Assembly: GCA_030248215.1 (NCBI GenBank)
Contig: JASANG010000193.1
Span: 121,001-185,000, forward strand
Length of the DNA: 64,000 bases
Direction of reading: 5' to 3'
From: Enoplolaimus lenunculus
Lineage: Eukaryota > Nematoda > Enoplea > Enoplida > Thoracostomopsidae
Below the pieces are notes generated by a model, which was not told where the DNA came from, searched no databases, and saw nothing but the letters and a program-made list of their open reading frames with translations. A program made the position numbers and the translations under genes. This document shows, piece by piece, positions 1 through 59,361 of the stretch; position 1 is the first letter of the stretch; each line of letters starts with the position of its first letter.

Positions 1-623
1 AAACTTTTTACCAGGTATAGTAGGAAATTAAGAGTTTCATTTTTTCACAACGCGGGCGCACGTATGGCACGAAGATCAAAAATTTTTCTGTGAAAACTAA
101 AATTTTTTTAGCTTTTTACGTTCTAAAATCTTACAATTACTACTAAAATGATAATATGTTTGCACTTTTGCTGTACGCATAATCTGATACTAAAGCTATC
201 GCATAAGGGTTGGCATTTTGTAATATTTTATTCCATACAACAATTTCATAATTACCATCAACAGTGGATAATCGCTATTGAACAAGAATGTGCAACTGGG
301 TATATACATTTTTTGTAGTTAACAATTTGTCCGGCGACGTTGCGTTTTTAGCCTACACCCTCCTTTATTTAGGGGGTACAGTTGAACGATTGTCTTCACT
401 CTGACCGTACATTCACTTAACTGCTCGGATTCTACTTTTAAACGCTATCTGTATTGTATGCATTCGATAATATCGACCCCCTACCAAAAAAGAGGTGGTG
501 GCGAAAACGCAACGCGTCCTGATACATTTTGTATCATGCATAGCTTATGCAGTTGTATACTCTTATCTAAGAGTATTATCAATTTTTGATAATACTAATA
601 ATTGTAGTGTAAAAATGACTTAC
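1..623. repeat. Intron 12 with MITE-G copy (about 262-600)
   Basis: Positions 1-261 hold nothing I recognise. From about 262 to 600 lies a MITE-G copy: its left end carries the CAAGAATGTGCAACTGGG word and its right end the inverse (CAGTTGTATACTCTTATC). The inner arms carry GACGTTGCGTTTTTAGCC and, inverted, GCGAAAACGCAACGCGTC, separated by pyrimidine-rich CCCTCC and CCCCCT blocks. Family G recurs near 15.3, 26.3, 51.4, 53.1 and 56.5 kb. Confidence 0.6.
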
Positions 624-48688
<48,065 letters not shown>

Positions 48689-48837
48689 ACGTATCTCGGT
48701 TTATAAAATCATTTTTTAATTTTTAAATTCAATAATTACTTAGCTAATAAATCGAAGCCAAAATGTTTAGGAAGACTTATCGTAAAGTTAAAATTAAGAC
48801 ATTATTGTAACAATTTTTGCAATATATAAGTACGTTT

Positions 48838-49025
48838 GACCCATGTAAAAATCAGGGACGGAGAGTTTTTCTGTGGGACTTGAAAAGAGTAAGCTTAAGT
48901 TTTAGACTATTTTTTGTTTGGCTTAGGCTTAGGAAAATGCTAATTCTTACGCTTAGACTTATGCTTAGGTTTAGGCTTAGGAATATGCTTATAATACTGT
49001 TACGCTCATGTTCTTTACATTGGCC
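48838..49025. mobile_element. MITE-B copy upstream of the NALCN start exon
   Basis: Ends GACCCATGTAAAAATCAGGG and ATGTTCTTTACATTGGCC. TTAGGC-rich core. It lies about 150 bp upstream of the first recognised NALCN coding exon, where 5' untranslated or promoter DNA (or an upstream intron) would be. I could not pick out a core promoter. Confidence 0.75.
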
Positions 49026-49074
49026 GTTGACCATTGTGTGCCGAGATTGCATAACTGTTTGTTCAATTTGTGAC

Positions 49075-49620
49075 ATTTTACATTTTGTTTAAAGCGTGAA
49101 ACATTTTGTGTGAATTTTGAAACGTTTTGTGTTAAATTTTAAACATTTTGTGTTAACTTTAAACATTTTGTGCCAAATTTGAAACATTTTGCATAAAATC
49201 TGAAACATTTTGTGTCAAAATTGAAAGATCTTGCATGAAACTTGAAACATTTTGCAACAAATTTGAAACATTCTGTGTCAAATTTGAACCATTTTGCATA
49301 AAATTTGAAACATTTTACATAAAATATGAAACGTTTTGCGTCAAATTTCAATTATTGAGTTTGAAAAATTTTGTGTCAAGGTTGAAACATTTTTTGTAAA
49401 ATTTGAAAAATTTTGTGTACAACTTAAAACATTTTGCATAAAATTTGCAAAAATTTTGTGTCATTTTGTCTTAAAAATTTAAAACATTTTATGTCGAATT
49501 TGAAACTTTTTAGCACAAACTGAAAAACGGCACGAGTCACATTGCGTTTTTGTAAAGTTATGCGTAAAATTTGAAACATTTTGCATTGAATTAAAAAGTC
49601 TTTTTGCGTCAAAATTGAGA
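49075..49620. repeat. Degenerate ~21-bp array (TTTGAAACATTTTG)
   Basis: About 25 imperfect units of AAATTTGAAACATTTTGYRT-type sequence, often alternating GTGTCA and GCATAA tails. Much more diverged than the other minisatellites. It gives periodic KFYAKCFKF-like translations that are not genes. It lies 400-930 bp upstream of exon 1. Confidence 0.85.
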
Positions 49621-50300
49621 TCAGCTCATTCTACAGACAATCACTATTTTTAGTGTTCTCAAACACTACAGACCTTAAAATTGTGCTCGCAGCGAAAAAC
49701 AAACGAACTTATCAAACATCTGTCTTATACGACTTTTCGACCCGCAAGGCAGCGACTCTTAGATTCTAAATTAGAAACGTAAAAACGTAAACTATTCAAT
49801 CGTCTAAATTACATTTCCGTTAAATTCGCTAGTCAAATACAGGGTTTTTTCTGTCTACAATCAAACTTGGCACACCAGTGGTTTACCACCCTGAAATTTG
49901 CATTTCTGGGTGTCCGCAACGGAACTCGACCCAAATATTCGCTGTTAAACTAGAATTGGCAGATATTTTTTAAAAGATTATGTAACAACAAAATTGTCTT
50001 ATCTGACTGAAAATAATTTCAACCAACAGTGTCCCGATTGGGCGCAGTCTGCCCCTGTCGGCACGTTTCTATGCCGAACTGTGAGTAAACGCCACGACCG
50101 CCTGCAATGCACCATAGGCCCATTGCTATAATGAAACTAAATTTTATTACATCACAAAACTCTCTCTGTTCTCAATTTGTTGATTTTGAACCATTTTCAG
50201 ATTTTAAAACTTAAAAGCTGACAGAAAACTTTTAGTTTTAACTTTATTCTTATTCAGTATACTACGTATGGTTTTTATGTATCTTGGGCTGGCGAAAATG
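49621..50300. other. Unrecognised stretch
   Basis: No family, repeat or coding signal recognised on either strand. Confidence 0.35.
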
Positions 50301-50319
50301 GGGTTTGAAATACGGTGCA

Positions 50320-50485
50320 CATATATATAATATATATATATTTATTTATTCATTTATTTATTTATTTGTTTATATGTTATATATAGATATCTACACTTTT
50401 GTACATATATACATATACATATTATCTATATATGTATATATAGATATTTATACATACATACATACATACATACAGAATATCTCAA
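50320..50485. repeat. TATATA/TTTA/CATA simple repeats
   Basis: ATATATATAATATATATATA, then (TTTA)n, TATATGTATATATAGATAT and a (CATA)n run. Confidence 0.9.
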
Positions 50486-50816
50486 GACGACCCCATGTTA
50501 TTTATTGGAAACTGCTTAGTGATCTTAACCATGAACTTAAGCCTACGAATAAGCTTCTCAGACTCTAAGTCCCGCAGTGTCCAGTATCCCAGTGGACAAA
50601 CTTCTAAAATTAACATTGACCTTATTTCGTACTGGACCAGATCAACCGTCACGTTGTTCCTTATTCAGTACTCGGTTGTAGCGGAAAATTAAATTTTATG
50701 AAAAATCAACCAGTTTTCGCTTAACATCTCTTTTATACAAAGCTTAAATTTGTATTATAGCTTAACCTAACTTGAATACGAGCGTAAGTAGGCCTTAAAT
50801 GACTGGACGACCTTAT

Positions 50817-50946
50817 GGTGGCGCTATACTTTTGATGACATCCAGCGCCGTCCGTCACCGTACGCCACCGTGCGGTATCGTACATGAATTGCTCACATGC
50901 GATACCCTATGATGACGGACGACTCCGCACGTCAAGTATAGCGCCA
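50817..50946. mobile_element. MITE-F copy
   Basis: TGGCGCTATACTTTTGATGA and CACGTCAAGTATAGCGCCA. Arms CCGTCCGTCACCGTACGCC and GATGACGGACGACTCCGC; centre TACATGAATTGCTCACATG. Confidence 0.75.
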
Positions 50947-50959
50947 CGCAATCTAAACT

Positions 50960-51185
50960 AGAATTTTAAGTTTAAGTTCAACTATACACATTTTTAAATT
51001 CAAGCCGAGATTAAGCTAAACTTTTATTTTTGGTTTAAAATATATAAGTTGTGCTTAATCTCGGCTTGAATTTAAAAATGTGTATAGTTGAACTTAAACA
51101 TTTTTAAATTCAAGCCGAGATTAAGCTAAACTTTTATTTTTGGTTTAAAATATATAAGTTGTGCTCAGAAACAGTTGTAGGTTTT
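50960..51185. repeat. Direct plus inverted duplication of ~65 bp
   Basis: The segment ATTCAAGCCGAGATTAAGCT with TTATTTTTGGTTTAAAATAT appears at about 50998 and again at 51107 in direct orientation, and its first 40 bp appears inverted between them (GCTTAATCTCGGCTTGAATT). A composite of AAGTTTAAGC-type DNA, related in composition to family I. Confidence 0.8.
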
Positions 51186-51286
51186 TGAAATAATTTAGTT
51201 TAGATTAAACCAAAAATCAGCCATATTCCTAGTGGGTTTAAGCGTAACCTATCAGCAATTATAATTTATCGAGAAATTAAGTTTAA

Positions 51287-51600
51287 TCAAGAGTGAATAA
51301 TGACAAGAGTATGCAACTTTTGGGGGCCGGCTTGATACACAAAGTACCACCGAATGTTGCGTTTTTGGCCGACTCTCCCTTGTTTACAGGGGGGTCGCTA
51401 TCACATCACTGCCCCTAAATTAAACTATAAGAGGTTCATGTTTGACGCCGCATACATAAATTGTCATGGTTTGTACCGGTTGTACCCCCCTCTAAATAAA
51501 AGGGGGATGGGCAAAAACGCAACGTGTTCCGGGTACATTCTTTTCTACACAGACTGTGCCCTGTTGCACACTCTTGTTAAATAACGATTATCCACACTTG
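51287..51600. mobile_element. MITE-G copy
   Basis: Left GAATAATGACAAGAGTATGC; right GTTGCACACTCTTGTTAAAT with AACGATTATCC. Inner TGTTGCGTTTTTGGCCGACT and GGGCAAAAACGCAACGTGTT arms; CAGGGGGGTCGC and CCCCCCTCTAAATAAAAGGG. Confidence 0.7.
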
Positions 51601-51899
51601 GTTTAATACTGCAAAATTTTCTTCAGCATAAATCGAATTAGTTTAAGCTTTTAGAGAGTACACGCATTTTTTCGGCTGACGTTAAATTCAGGCCAACAAA
51701 AGGAAATTTTGCTAGAAATCTAAATGACAGAAATTTGAACATCACATTATGCGAAATTATATACACTGAGAATGTGTGCCCGAACCTTCCCTGGGGATTA
51801 ATTTTCAAAACCATTAATGGCAAAGTATAAAATAAATTCAATTATTTTTTGAAAATTCATTTAACGGAACAGTAGCAGGCAGCGATCAGATGATTGGCT

Positions 51900-52480
51900 G
51901 CTATCACTTCTATTCTTAAAACTTTTGAGATTCGGAAATATATACGTCTTTTCCGCTCATTTAAGAATACGACATCTTAAATCTATATTGATTTATGCTC
52001 CTGTAGCAGTATCACGACAATTGGTCACCCGACAACTCGTCAACCGACAGCATGTAATCCGAAATTTCATCGACTCGACAATTCGTCGCCCATATCATAT
52101 GCTTACGCTTACACTGTAAATCTCAGTGAGTTGATTTTAACTCAGAATGAGTTGAATCACTCAGTCTGTGTAAGGAGGACTATCGGAACTCAGGATTTTG
52201 TGTTAATTCAATACATTCTGAGTTAATAAAACAACTTACACAGCGTCAACTCAACTCAAAGTGAGAAGCAACTCAACTTAAGAGTGAGTTAATGTTTACT
52301 GATATTAATTCAGAAATAACCACCTCGCTAGCTGAATTGATTAAACAACTCATTAGAATTTGCAGTGTAGACTTCGGCGTAAGGTTACGCTTAGGAGTAT
52401 GCTTAGATTGATTCAACGGCTTCAGGTTACTACTGGGCGACACGTTGTCGGGTGACGAATTGTCGTAGATTCATCTGTAT
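51900..52480. mobile_element. Family U element with a nested MITE-D
   Basis: U arms: TCACGACAATTGGTCACCCG, ACAACTCGTCAACCGACAGC, CGACTCGACAATTCGTCGCC (52010-52095) and, after the insert, GGGCGACACGTTGTCGGGTG with ACGAATTGTCGTAGAT (52435-52475). MITE-D at 52112-52367 with TA on both sides lies within it. Confidence 0.65.
52112..52367. mobile_element. MITE-D copy, TA target, nested in family U
   Basis: Ends CACTGTAAATCTCAGTGAGT and CAACTCATTAGAATTTGCAGTG (inverse). TA at 52110-52111 and 52368-52369. Confidence 0.8.
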
Positions 52481-52579
52481 CGTAAGACACACCATCAGTT
52501 AATAAATAAATCAAGTAACTTTTGAACCAATTACGTTTGATGTGAAAAATTTAACACACTTCTAGCATTGAGTTCAACC

Positions 52580-52660
52580 TTTACTTACTTCAGAACTTAT
52601 TACTGATCGGTGATAGGTGCTATACACATTTGAAAATACGGCTACTAAAAATTGCGTGAA
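52580..52660. repeat. MITE-H end fragment next to a splice donor
   Basis: GAACTTATTACTGATCGGTG and ATAGGTGCTATACACATTTG then AAAATAC, one MITE-H terminus. It ends within about 25 bp of the donor of the GC-rich putative exon. Confidence 0.55.
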
Positions 52661-52665
52661 CTCAC

Positions 52666-52930
52666 CTGAGGTTGTTTCTTCAGAAGACGACTCGATTTTC
52701 TGCAACAACGGCACCGCTTGTGACATCGCATGATTCGCAAGCAACGCACCAATCGCAGAAAATTGAGCCGGTTCCGAAATTGACGCCGGGGCGCCGCGAC
52801 GGCCGCCTGGCGGACATCCGGGAAGACTTCGGCCAAACGCGGCGCCAAGGACTGCCGGAGCTGGATGACTTTTGTTCCGTCGCGCGCGATGCTTACTGCT
52901 TCGAAGTAATGGCATTGGAATTGCGGTATA
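52666..52930 (-). CDS. Possible GC-rich exon of unidentified gene or 5' exon of NALCN
   Basis: A GC-rich island in AT-rich surroundings ends with a strong splice donor, CCTCAG then GTGAGT, on the minus strand. Two frames are open across much of it. One reads ...GGRRGAPASISEPAQFSAIG...IESSSEETTS and has an ATG at 52939; the other is Arg/Cys-rich (RNRLNFLRLVRCLRIMR...RLLKKQPQ) and would join in phase to a weak acceptor just before the NALCN start codon at 48688. Neither has a domain I recognise. It could be a 5' untranslated exon of NALCN, an alternative N-terminus, or part of a neighbouring gene. The 5' boundary is approximate. Confidence 0.35.
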
Positions 52931-53039
52931 TGTTTGCAATTAAATGTAATATGTAATAATTAATAAAGTACACGTTTTCCGTGTCTCAGACATTAATAGC
53001 TACTCTGCAAACCGATGCACTAATGAATACGGCTTCGTA

Positions 53040-53332
53040 GTAACAAGAGTGCATGATACAAGAGTACGCAACTCTTGGGGTGCCGCATGGTACAAAATGT
53101 ACCACCGGGCGTTGCGTTTTTGGTCGACCCACCTTTGTTTAGAGGGCGGGTTGTTGTCACATGCAATGGCCCTAAATTAAACTAGGAGTATTTTTCATAC
53201 CGGATACATACAGTGCCATGGTTCACACAGGTTGTAACCTCCTGTAAATAAGGGGCGTCGGACAAAAACGCAACTCCCGGTGGTACATTTTGTATCATAC
53301 GGAAGCCCACATACTGTTTGCATTCTTGGTAG
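53040..53332. mobile_element. MITE-G copy
   Basis: GTGCATGATACAAGAGTACG, GTACAAAATGTACCACCGGG, CGTTGCGTTTTTGGTCGACC and, inverted, GGACAAAAACGCAACTCCCG with GGTACATTTTGTATCATACG. Confidence 0.68.
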
Positions 53333-54590
53333 TGACATTTATTGCAATTTTTTTGTTACCAAAATTAGGTTTCGGTTTGGCCGTTTGCAAACGTGCAATT
53401 TATTGCAGATGCAATTAGTTGCACTTGTTGTAAGTCGAAAATATTACGCAGTAGTATGTTGGAGAAAGGTTATCAGACTTGAATTGCGGTACAAAACCAA
53501 ACTGTAGTTTAAGAGGCTAGGAATATTGCTAAAATTAACCCGAAGTATAATTGTATAAAATATTAAAGCTTTGACTGTGTAAAGTTGAGTAATGATTAAT
53601 GTGATCCGCACGCTATGACTGATTCAAATGTTACTAAAAATGTTGCAGAAATATTTGCCGTGGTTTGACGATAAACATTACAGATGAAACTATATGACAA
53701 TAAAGTGGGAATTAAGCAGAATTTAAGCTGAATTTGCTGACAAAACATCACGTTCAGCAATTATGCTTTAAGCAATAAGATGGAAATTAATCTAATGTAT
53801 AAAGGCACAAAACATGACAGAAACATATTTTCAACTGATACATATTTACTCAATTTTTGATATATCAGGAATCGACCGGATATTAATTTAAACAGACCGC
53901 CGGCATCGCATCCGGACGGTAAATTTTGTACCGGAACCGGAGCCAAATGTCAACCGGATATGTAGGATCTATATTTGGGCACTGTTGGAAGAATATATTT
54001 GAGTAGTGCAAAAATACGTAAGTATTTATTAATTTACGACTAAAGTCGGCTTGGATTTTGCATTCCATGCCAGTGTCAACTCTTGAGTCTTGACTTGCCC
54101 GGAATTGTAGTCGCTGCAGAATGTCATGTATTTTGACATGTAAAAAGCTGTATTGTAATATTTGAAACCACAACCGCAAATATCCGGTACGTCTATAACA
54201 GGTACTATCATTGTACAGTAAATATACCATATATGTAAGTTGGTATTTTCTGAATGGAATATGTATAAAATGTATGTTGAAACTGAAAATATTCAAGGCA
54301 TATGGTAAACTAAAGGTTGCACTAGGCTCACCTTTTGCCTAAATTTGTGTTAGCAACGTTAGAACGGTGCCCGGCGGCGTATGAGGTCCACTAGAAAGTT
54401 TTGGCCCCAACTAAAAAGTTTTAGCCTCGCTATTATTTCAACCGAATGACCCTCCTAAAATTATTCTGCCCGTCTAAAATGTTGAGCTGCCTTCCAGCCG
54501 ACGCCCTCGATCCTCAGGTTAAACGCTTCCGCCGTTAAAATTTTTGTTCCACTTTGCATAAAAATATTTCAAGTTTACAACGGTACCATA
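53333..54590. other. Unrecognised stretch with family V patch
   Basis: No coding signal. 53925-53945 GTACCGGAACCGGAGCC resembles family V. 54370-54500 has L/M-like AAAGTTTTGGCCCC words without order. Confidence 0.35.
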
Positions 54591-54593
54591 ATT

Positions 54594-54958
54594 TGCATGG
54601 TACAACCGGAGGTCTGCCTCCGGCTCCGGCTCCGCCTACGGCTTCGACTCCGGCTCCGGTAGAATTTTTGCCTGAGGTTGCGGCAATTTCGATAGTAGAA
54701 TTTTGCATAATTTTGCAAAATTTCTCCGTTTAGCGCGTTTCGTTTTACTTTTGTCGCAATTTCCGGGAAAGAATTTCTGAAATTTCGCAGAAAATTAGCG
54801 TAAAACCAAACAACTTATTAATAACATATTGCAGATATTGGCTAAAATTAACTAATTAACCATCATTTTTACTACCTAATTTCGTCTCACCTCCGGTTCC
54901 GGCAAGTTTCGTTGACCTCCGGCTCCGGCTCCGGTTTTTTCCTCTCCGGTTGCACCGG
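54594..54958. mobile_element. MITE-R with CTCCGG iterons, second copy
   Basis: GGTACAACCGGAGGTCTGCC and CTCCGGCTCCGGCTCCGCCT on the left; GACCTCCGGCTCCGGCTCCG and CCTCTCCGGTTGCACC on the right. More iterons than the copy at 39665. AT-rich middle differs in detail from that copy but keeps AAATTTCTCCG-like and TTTTGCATAATT words. Confidence 0.72.
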
Positions 54959-54959
54959 C

Positions 54960-55900
54960 ATATTTCCATATAATAATTTGTGAAGGAGTGAGGCATTCTC
55001 GTACATTTTCCTGGATCAACCCTGTTTCATTATTATATTTACACCATTAATTCTGCCTCAAATAGAAATATTGCAAGTTCTACAATAAAAACAGAACAAA
55101 AATATTATATTAGTTCGACAGCAACTACGGTTACCCGGCGGGCAGATCAAAAAGCCAAACTATAAACCTAAAAACATACATACATATTTAGCCAGGTAAA
55201 CGGTTGGCAAACATGTACGCTGAAAACTTTAGGCAAAAAAACAACCAACAAACAACAGTTGTGTACCAAGGAATTTCGGTTTGGTTTTACGAACCGGAAC
55301 AGGAAATAAACGACCAAAATATTGATTTTTAAAATATATTTAGCAAGTCGTTGTTATGAATTTGGAATAATAACGCAACAGCGACCACTGTCATGTCTAA
55401 AATTACCCCTTAGCAAAAAAACATCAGCATATTTTTGACTGAAACCACAACTCGCATATACCCGTATTACCTGTTTGATGACCGTCGAATTTAGGCGAAC
55501 ATTAATTATTTATTATCAAACGGTGCTTTACGTGCGAATAAATGCGGACTAATATGCGTGCGAGAGAGAGAGAGCTTGTGTATTCAGCTCTGTCATGCAG
55601 ACGACTGGTCACCGCCACGGCGTGAAAGTTTAAGCAAACTATTTTACGTTGATTTTTACTTAAAATAAGAGTATTTTTTGGGTGAAAAAAATAGAAAATT
55701 TTAACTACGGTTCTCGAGTTTAAACCCGAAAAATTGGTTTGAAAACGGCGGTGGCTTGGTTGAGTTCAATTCGAGTGAAACTTGAGTAACAAGTTAGTCA
55801 AATAAAGTCGAATTTGAACTTTTTTGCAATATTTATTTCAAAAAATTTTTTCACAAAAATATTATATACAGTTCGCACTAATGGAAACAAAGCCGATAAA
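54960..55900. other. Unrecognised stretch
   Basis: Contains a GAGAGAGAGAGA run at about 55562. No repeat family or coding signal recognised. Confidence 0.35.
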
Positions 55901-55905
55901 AAAGG

Positions 55906-56101
55906 GGCCCATGTAAAGATCAGGGGCTGAACGTTTTTCTGTGCGACTAGAAAAGAGTAATCTTAAACTTCAGACTGATTTTTTTGCTTGGTTTAGGCTT
56001 AGGAAAACGCTCATTCTTGCGCTTAGGTTTAGGCGCAGGTTTAGGCTTAGGATTAGGAATATGCTGATAATACCGTTCCGCCCCTGTTCTTTACATTGGC
56101 C
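55906..56101. mobile_element. MITE-B copy (hAT-like)
   Basis: Ends GGCCCATGTAAAGATCAGGG and CCCCTGTTCTTTACATTGGCC (inverse). Likely target duplication AAAAAAGG against AAAAAGGG, one mismatch. TTAGGC-like core (GGTTTAGGCGCAGGTTTAGG). Confidence 0.8.
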
Positions 56102-56439
56102 AAAAAGGGCACAAATAGTAAGGTTATCTTCAACTCAAATTGAATAAAGACAAATTGAGAATTGAGAAAATTATTTTTAGAAAATAAAAGATTATTTTGT
56201 CATAAGCTTTTTTCTTAGTTATCATTTTTGAAAATATTAAGAGTTTTTGAAGAAAAATACGGTTCCCACGAGTCTCTTAAAGTTTGGATGGCATCAAAAC
56301 GAAAAAAGACTAAAAATTTTGGTTTATTTTATGCGAGTATCAATTGAAAATATACGGATTCGAATTGCGAAAACTATATATTTTAGGAAAAAATAAAATT
56401 TCATTGTCTAAATTTTTGCAAAAACGTACTATTTTCTAG

Positions 56440-56545
56440 AATGTATGATACAAAAGTGTGCAAATCTTGTGGTTCCGCATGGTACAAAATGTACCCGGCA
56501 CGCGTTGCGTTTTTGACCAACCCCCTTATTTATATGAGGATCAAC
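56440..56545. repeat. Half of a MITE-G
   Basis: GTATGATACAAAAGTGTGCA, GTTCCGCATGGTACAAAATG, CACGCGTTGCGTTTTTGACC, CCCCCTTATTTATATGAGG. Right arm missing. Confidence 0.55.
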
Positions 56546-56595
56546 AAAAAAATCTTCAAGTTTAAGAAATATATTTAAAAAACATTTATTGGTGA

Positions 56596-56684
56596 ACCGA
56601 AATCATTTTTTCTCAAAATAAAAAACTTTTATTTTTATTTATGAAAAAAGTGTTTTATTTTGAGTGAAAATGATTTCGGCATTA
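56596..56684. repeat. Hairpin, ~27-bp arms
   Basis: CCGAAATCATTTTTTCTCAA on the left and TTGAGTGAAAATGATTTCGG on the right, each continuing into AAATAAAA/TTTTATTT. Unrelated to the named families. Confidence 0.7.
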
Positions 56685-56938
56685 CCGTAGTCATCGCTTA
56701 TCGTGGTCCTTGAGCCAACAACATGCGACGGTAATTTTGTTTTCAATTTGAGAAATTAAAACTTTTAAATTGAAAAATTTTGATTAGAATTTTAGGAAAA
56801 CGAGTTTGCGCCGAAACTGAAACCCAATTTACTCGCATGGTACACGAGTACAAGTGGCAACAGGACATATATCCCGTCTTGAAATTTGAAGGGAAACAAG
56901 AAAAACAAACAAATACTCTGCATAATTTTTCATTTTTT

Positions 56939-57345
56939 GGCTCATGTAAAGATCAGAGGCGGAAAGTTTTTATGGGACTAGAATAGAGTAAGCTTAAGCT
57001 TTGGACTAATTATTTCGCTTGGCTTAGGCTTATGCTTAGGCTTAGGCTTAGGAATAATCTCATTCTTACGCTTAGGCTTAGGCTTAGGAATATGCGCGTA
57101 ACACTGTTCCGTCCGTGTTCTTTACATTGGCCCTTTTTTGTGGGACTACAATAGAGTAAGCTCAAGGTGTATAAGCCTATACCTAAGCCTAAGCCTAAGC
57201 CTACGTCTAAGCCTATGCCTAAACCTAAGCGTAAGAACATCCCTATATCTATGCCTTATTCTAAACAAAAGTTAGCCTAAAGTTTAAGCTTACTCTATTG
57301 CAGTCCCGAGGAATAAACGGTCCGGCGCGATCCACAAATGGGCGA
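56939..57345. mobile_element. Two adjoining MITE-B copies
   Basis: 56939-57132: GGCTCATGTAAAGATCAGAG ... CGTGTTCTTTACATTGGCC. 57136-57343, in the opposite sense: TGTGGGACTACAATAGAGTA, CCTAAGCCTAAGCC core, then AAGTTTAAGCTTACTCTATT and GCAGTCCCGAGG. Adjacent head-to-head copies share only a few bases of junction. Confidence 0.72.
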
Positions 57346-57985
57346 ATTTTTCAAACACAAACATTTTTCGGTTCCGTTCCAAAGTGCATGCAAAGTTAAA
57401 AAACCCTCAAAAACTGGTTGATAAACAGGTTTCGAAATATGATCCGTTAATCGACCCTGACCCTACACAAAATATATAATTCAACGAAGCTTTTTGTCGA
57501 ACAAAACCTGCACTATATGAAACCAACCTGGCAATAAACAGGTTCAAACCAGGCCGGACGCATTTGGTCCCGAAATTTCTGCTCAGACGAAAAATAAACG
57601 CATCTGTACAGGCTTCAAAAATGTACTGAAAGTTACATTTTAAACAAAATTTTCACTATTTTCGTTCGCAAATCAAAGTTTTTTCTTAAATGAAGTTGTA
57701 CCCTTTTGAAATGAAATCGTGGTTTTTACGCTACGGTAAAAGCATCGTCAGCTTTTTAGCCAATGAAATCAACTGTTAAGAAAACACGGTTGCGTTGTAA
57801 AATTGAAGGAAAACAAACTACGAGAACGCCAATAAAAGCCCAACCGGCAATGCTGGAGCAGACGGGGGGTCGGAACTTCCGGTAAACTCCAGGGTGGGGG
57901 TCCACGAAGCAGAAATGCTAACGTGAAGCCAGACGCATTTTAAAACTTTGGCGGTTTTTGTTTTAACCGGTTATGATGGGGGCCA
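57346..57985. other. Unrecognised stretch
   Basis: No repeat family or coding signal recognised; a GGGGGGTCGGAAC and GGGTGGGGGTCC patch at 57865-57905. Confidence 0.35.
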
Positions 57986-57989
57986 CCAT

Positions 57990-58331
57990 AGGGGTGGGCG
58001 GACCCCAAATGGGGTATATAAATGTCAATTATCCCTAATTGTAGCGCATAAATGACTAGGGGACCAGAATAAACTTGAGTTCGAAACTTTAAAGCGTACT
58101 TAAGTTTTGAAAGTACATTCAGTATATTACCTTGCATTATCGCTCAAGCTATTGACAAAAGACAAATAAACGTTTAATTCAACGGATAGTTACAATACCG
58201 AATATATATCAGTAACGAAGGGTGCCAGAGAGTTGGTTAAACACAAATAACAGTCCGTAACCGAATAACAGGGGGATCCATCTGGAGAGGCCAAATAAAT
58301 ATCAGTGTCCCCCCTCGAACTCGAGTCACTA
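57990..58331 (+). mobile_element. MITE-J copy, left end truncated
   Basis: AGTTCGAAACTTTAAAGCGT, AATAAACGTTTAATTCAACG, GATAGTTACAATACCGAATA, AGAGTTGGTTAAACAC and TCGAGTCACTACAG at the right end. Same block order as 45084-45530. Confidence 0.7.
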
Positions 58332-58800
58332 CAGTATGTTATATACAAGAAATAATTGTCTGATTTTAATTATGAGTAAAAAAGTTGCTCCGTTTATATT
58401 CTTAAAAGTGTATATAAATAATCAAATCGCTAATTGCGGACCCGGGACGCAACCTAAAATTACTACGGACTGCAAGTTTAAAAATGTTATACTCAACAAA
58501 TTTTTACCTGGGTTCAGAGAGATTCTTAGTGTCATAATAAATCATGACATTTTCGAAACTTATCAGATGTCCTATTTGCCAGCCTGATGGCGTATAATAC
58601 ACTTCACTTTGAAAACTAAAGCCCCATATGGTAAAATAGCGCTTTAAAGAACGCTAAAAAATTGCATTCTATCCACACAATAATTAATCTTGATCTACTC
58701 AGGTTGGTGTCTTCATAGCAGTAAAGTTTTAGTTGTGTACAATAGAATGCTAGGAGAATTGAAACGTTCTGCCTAAAAGCGTAGCAAGATAACCACGTTA
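58332..58800. other. Unrecognised stretch
   Basis: No repeat family or coding signal recognised. Confidence 0.35.
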
Positions 58801-58807
58801 GCATATA

Positions 58808-59060
58808 CACTGTAAATTCCAATGAGTGGGGTTAATCAACTAACCTAGCGAGTTGGTTATTTCTGAATTAATATCAGTAAACATTAACTCACTCTGAGTT
58901 GAGTTGATTCTCTCTCTCAGTTAAGTTAACTCTGGGTGAGTTTATTAATTAACTCAGAATAAATTGAATAAACTCAAAATTGTGAGCTCTGATAGTCCTA
59001 ACTCAGACTGATTGATTCAACTCATTCTGAGTTAAAATCAACTCACTGAAATTTACGGTG
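58808..59060. mobile_element. MITE-D copy, TA target
   Basis: Ends CACTGTAAATTCCAATGAGT and CTCACTGAAATTTACGGTG. TA at 58806-58807 and 59061-59062. Confidence 0.82.
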
Positions 59061-59187
59061 TATGCTTGCAGTGTGACCTCACCATAATTTTTTTGCCCAA
59101 AATATTGTCAGCTGAATTGTATTTTCACATTGTAGAAACTGAGTATATATATCCTTGAAATCTTATACTGATACTTTGAAATGCTTA

Positions 59188-59329
59188 GGGTTGCGCTATA
59201 CTCGTCGCGTGCCGCAGGACGGCGACGTTCGAAGCCGTACACCGCGGCGACCCCCGAATAAGATTTTACTTAATTTTAGTTAGCAACGCCATAGGGGCGG
59301 GCGGCGGTGTTTAAAAGTATACCACAGGA
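59188..59329. mobile_element. MITE-F copy
   Basis: GGGTTGCGCTATACTCGTCG with GTGCCGCAGGACGGCG; right AAAAGTATACCACAGG, decayed. Left flank TTA. Confidence 0.65.
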
Positions 59330-59361
59330 TCCTTATGCTTCCATGCAATATTTTGGCTCCT

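Noticed and set aside
49139-49612. Cys/Phe/Lys-periodic frames (KFYAKCFKF-like)
   Set aside because: Translation of the degenerate 21-bp array; no conserved protein family and no splice or start context.
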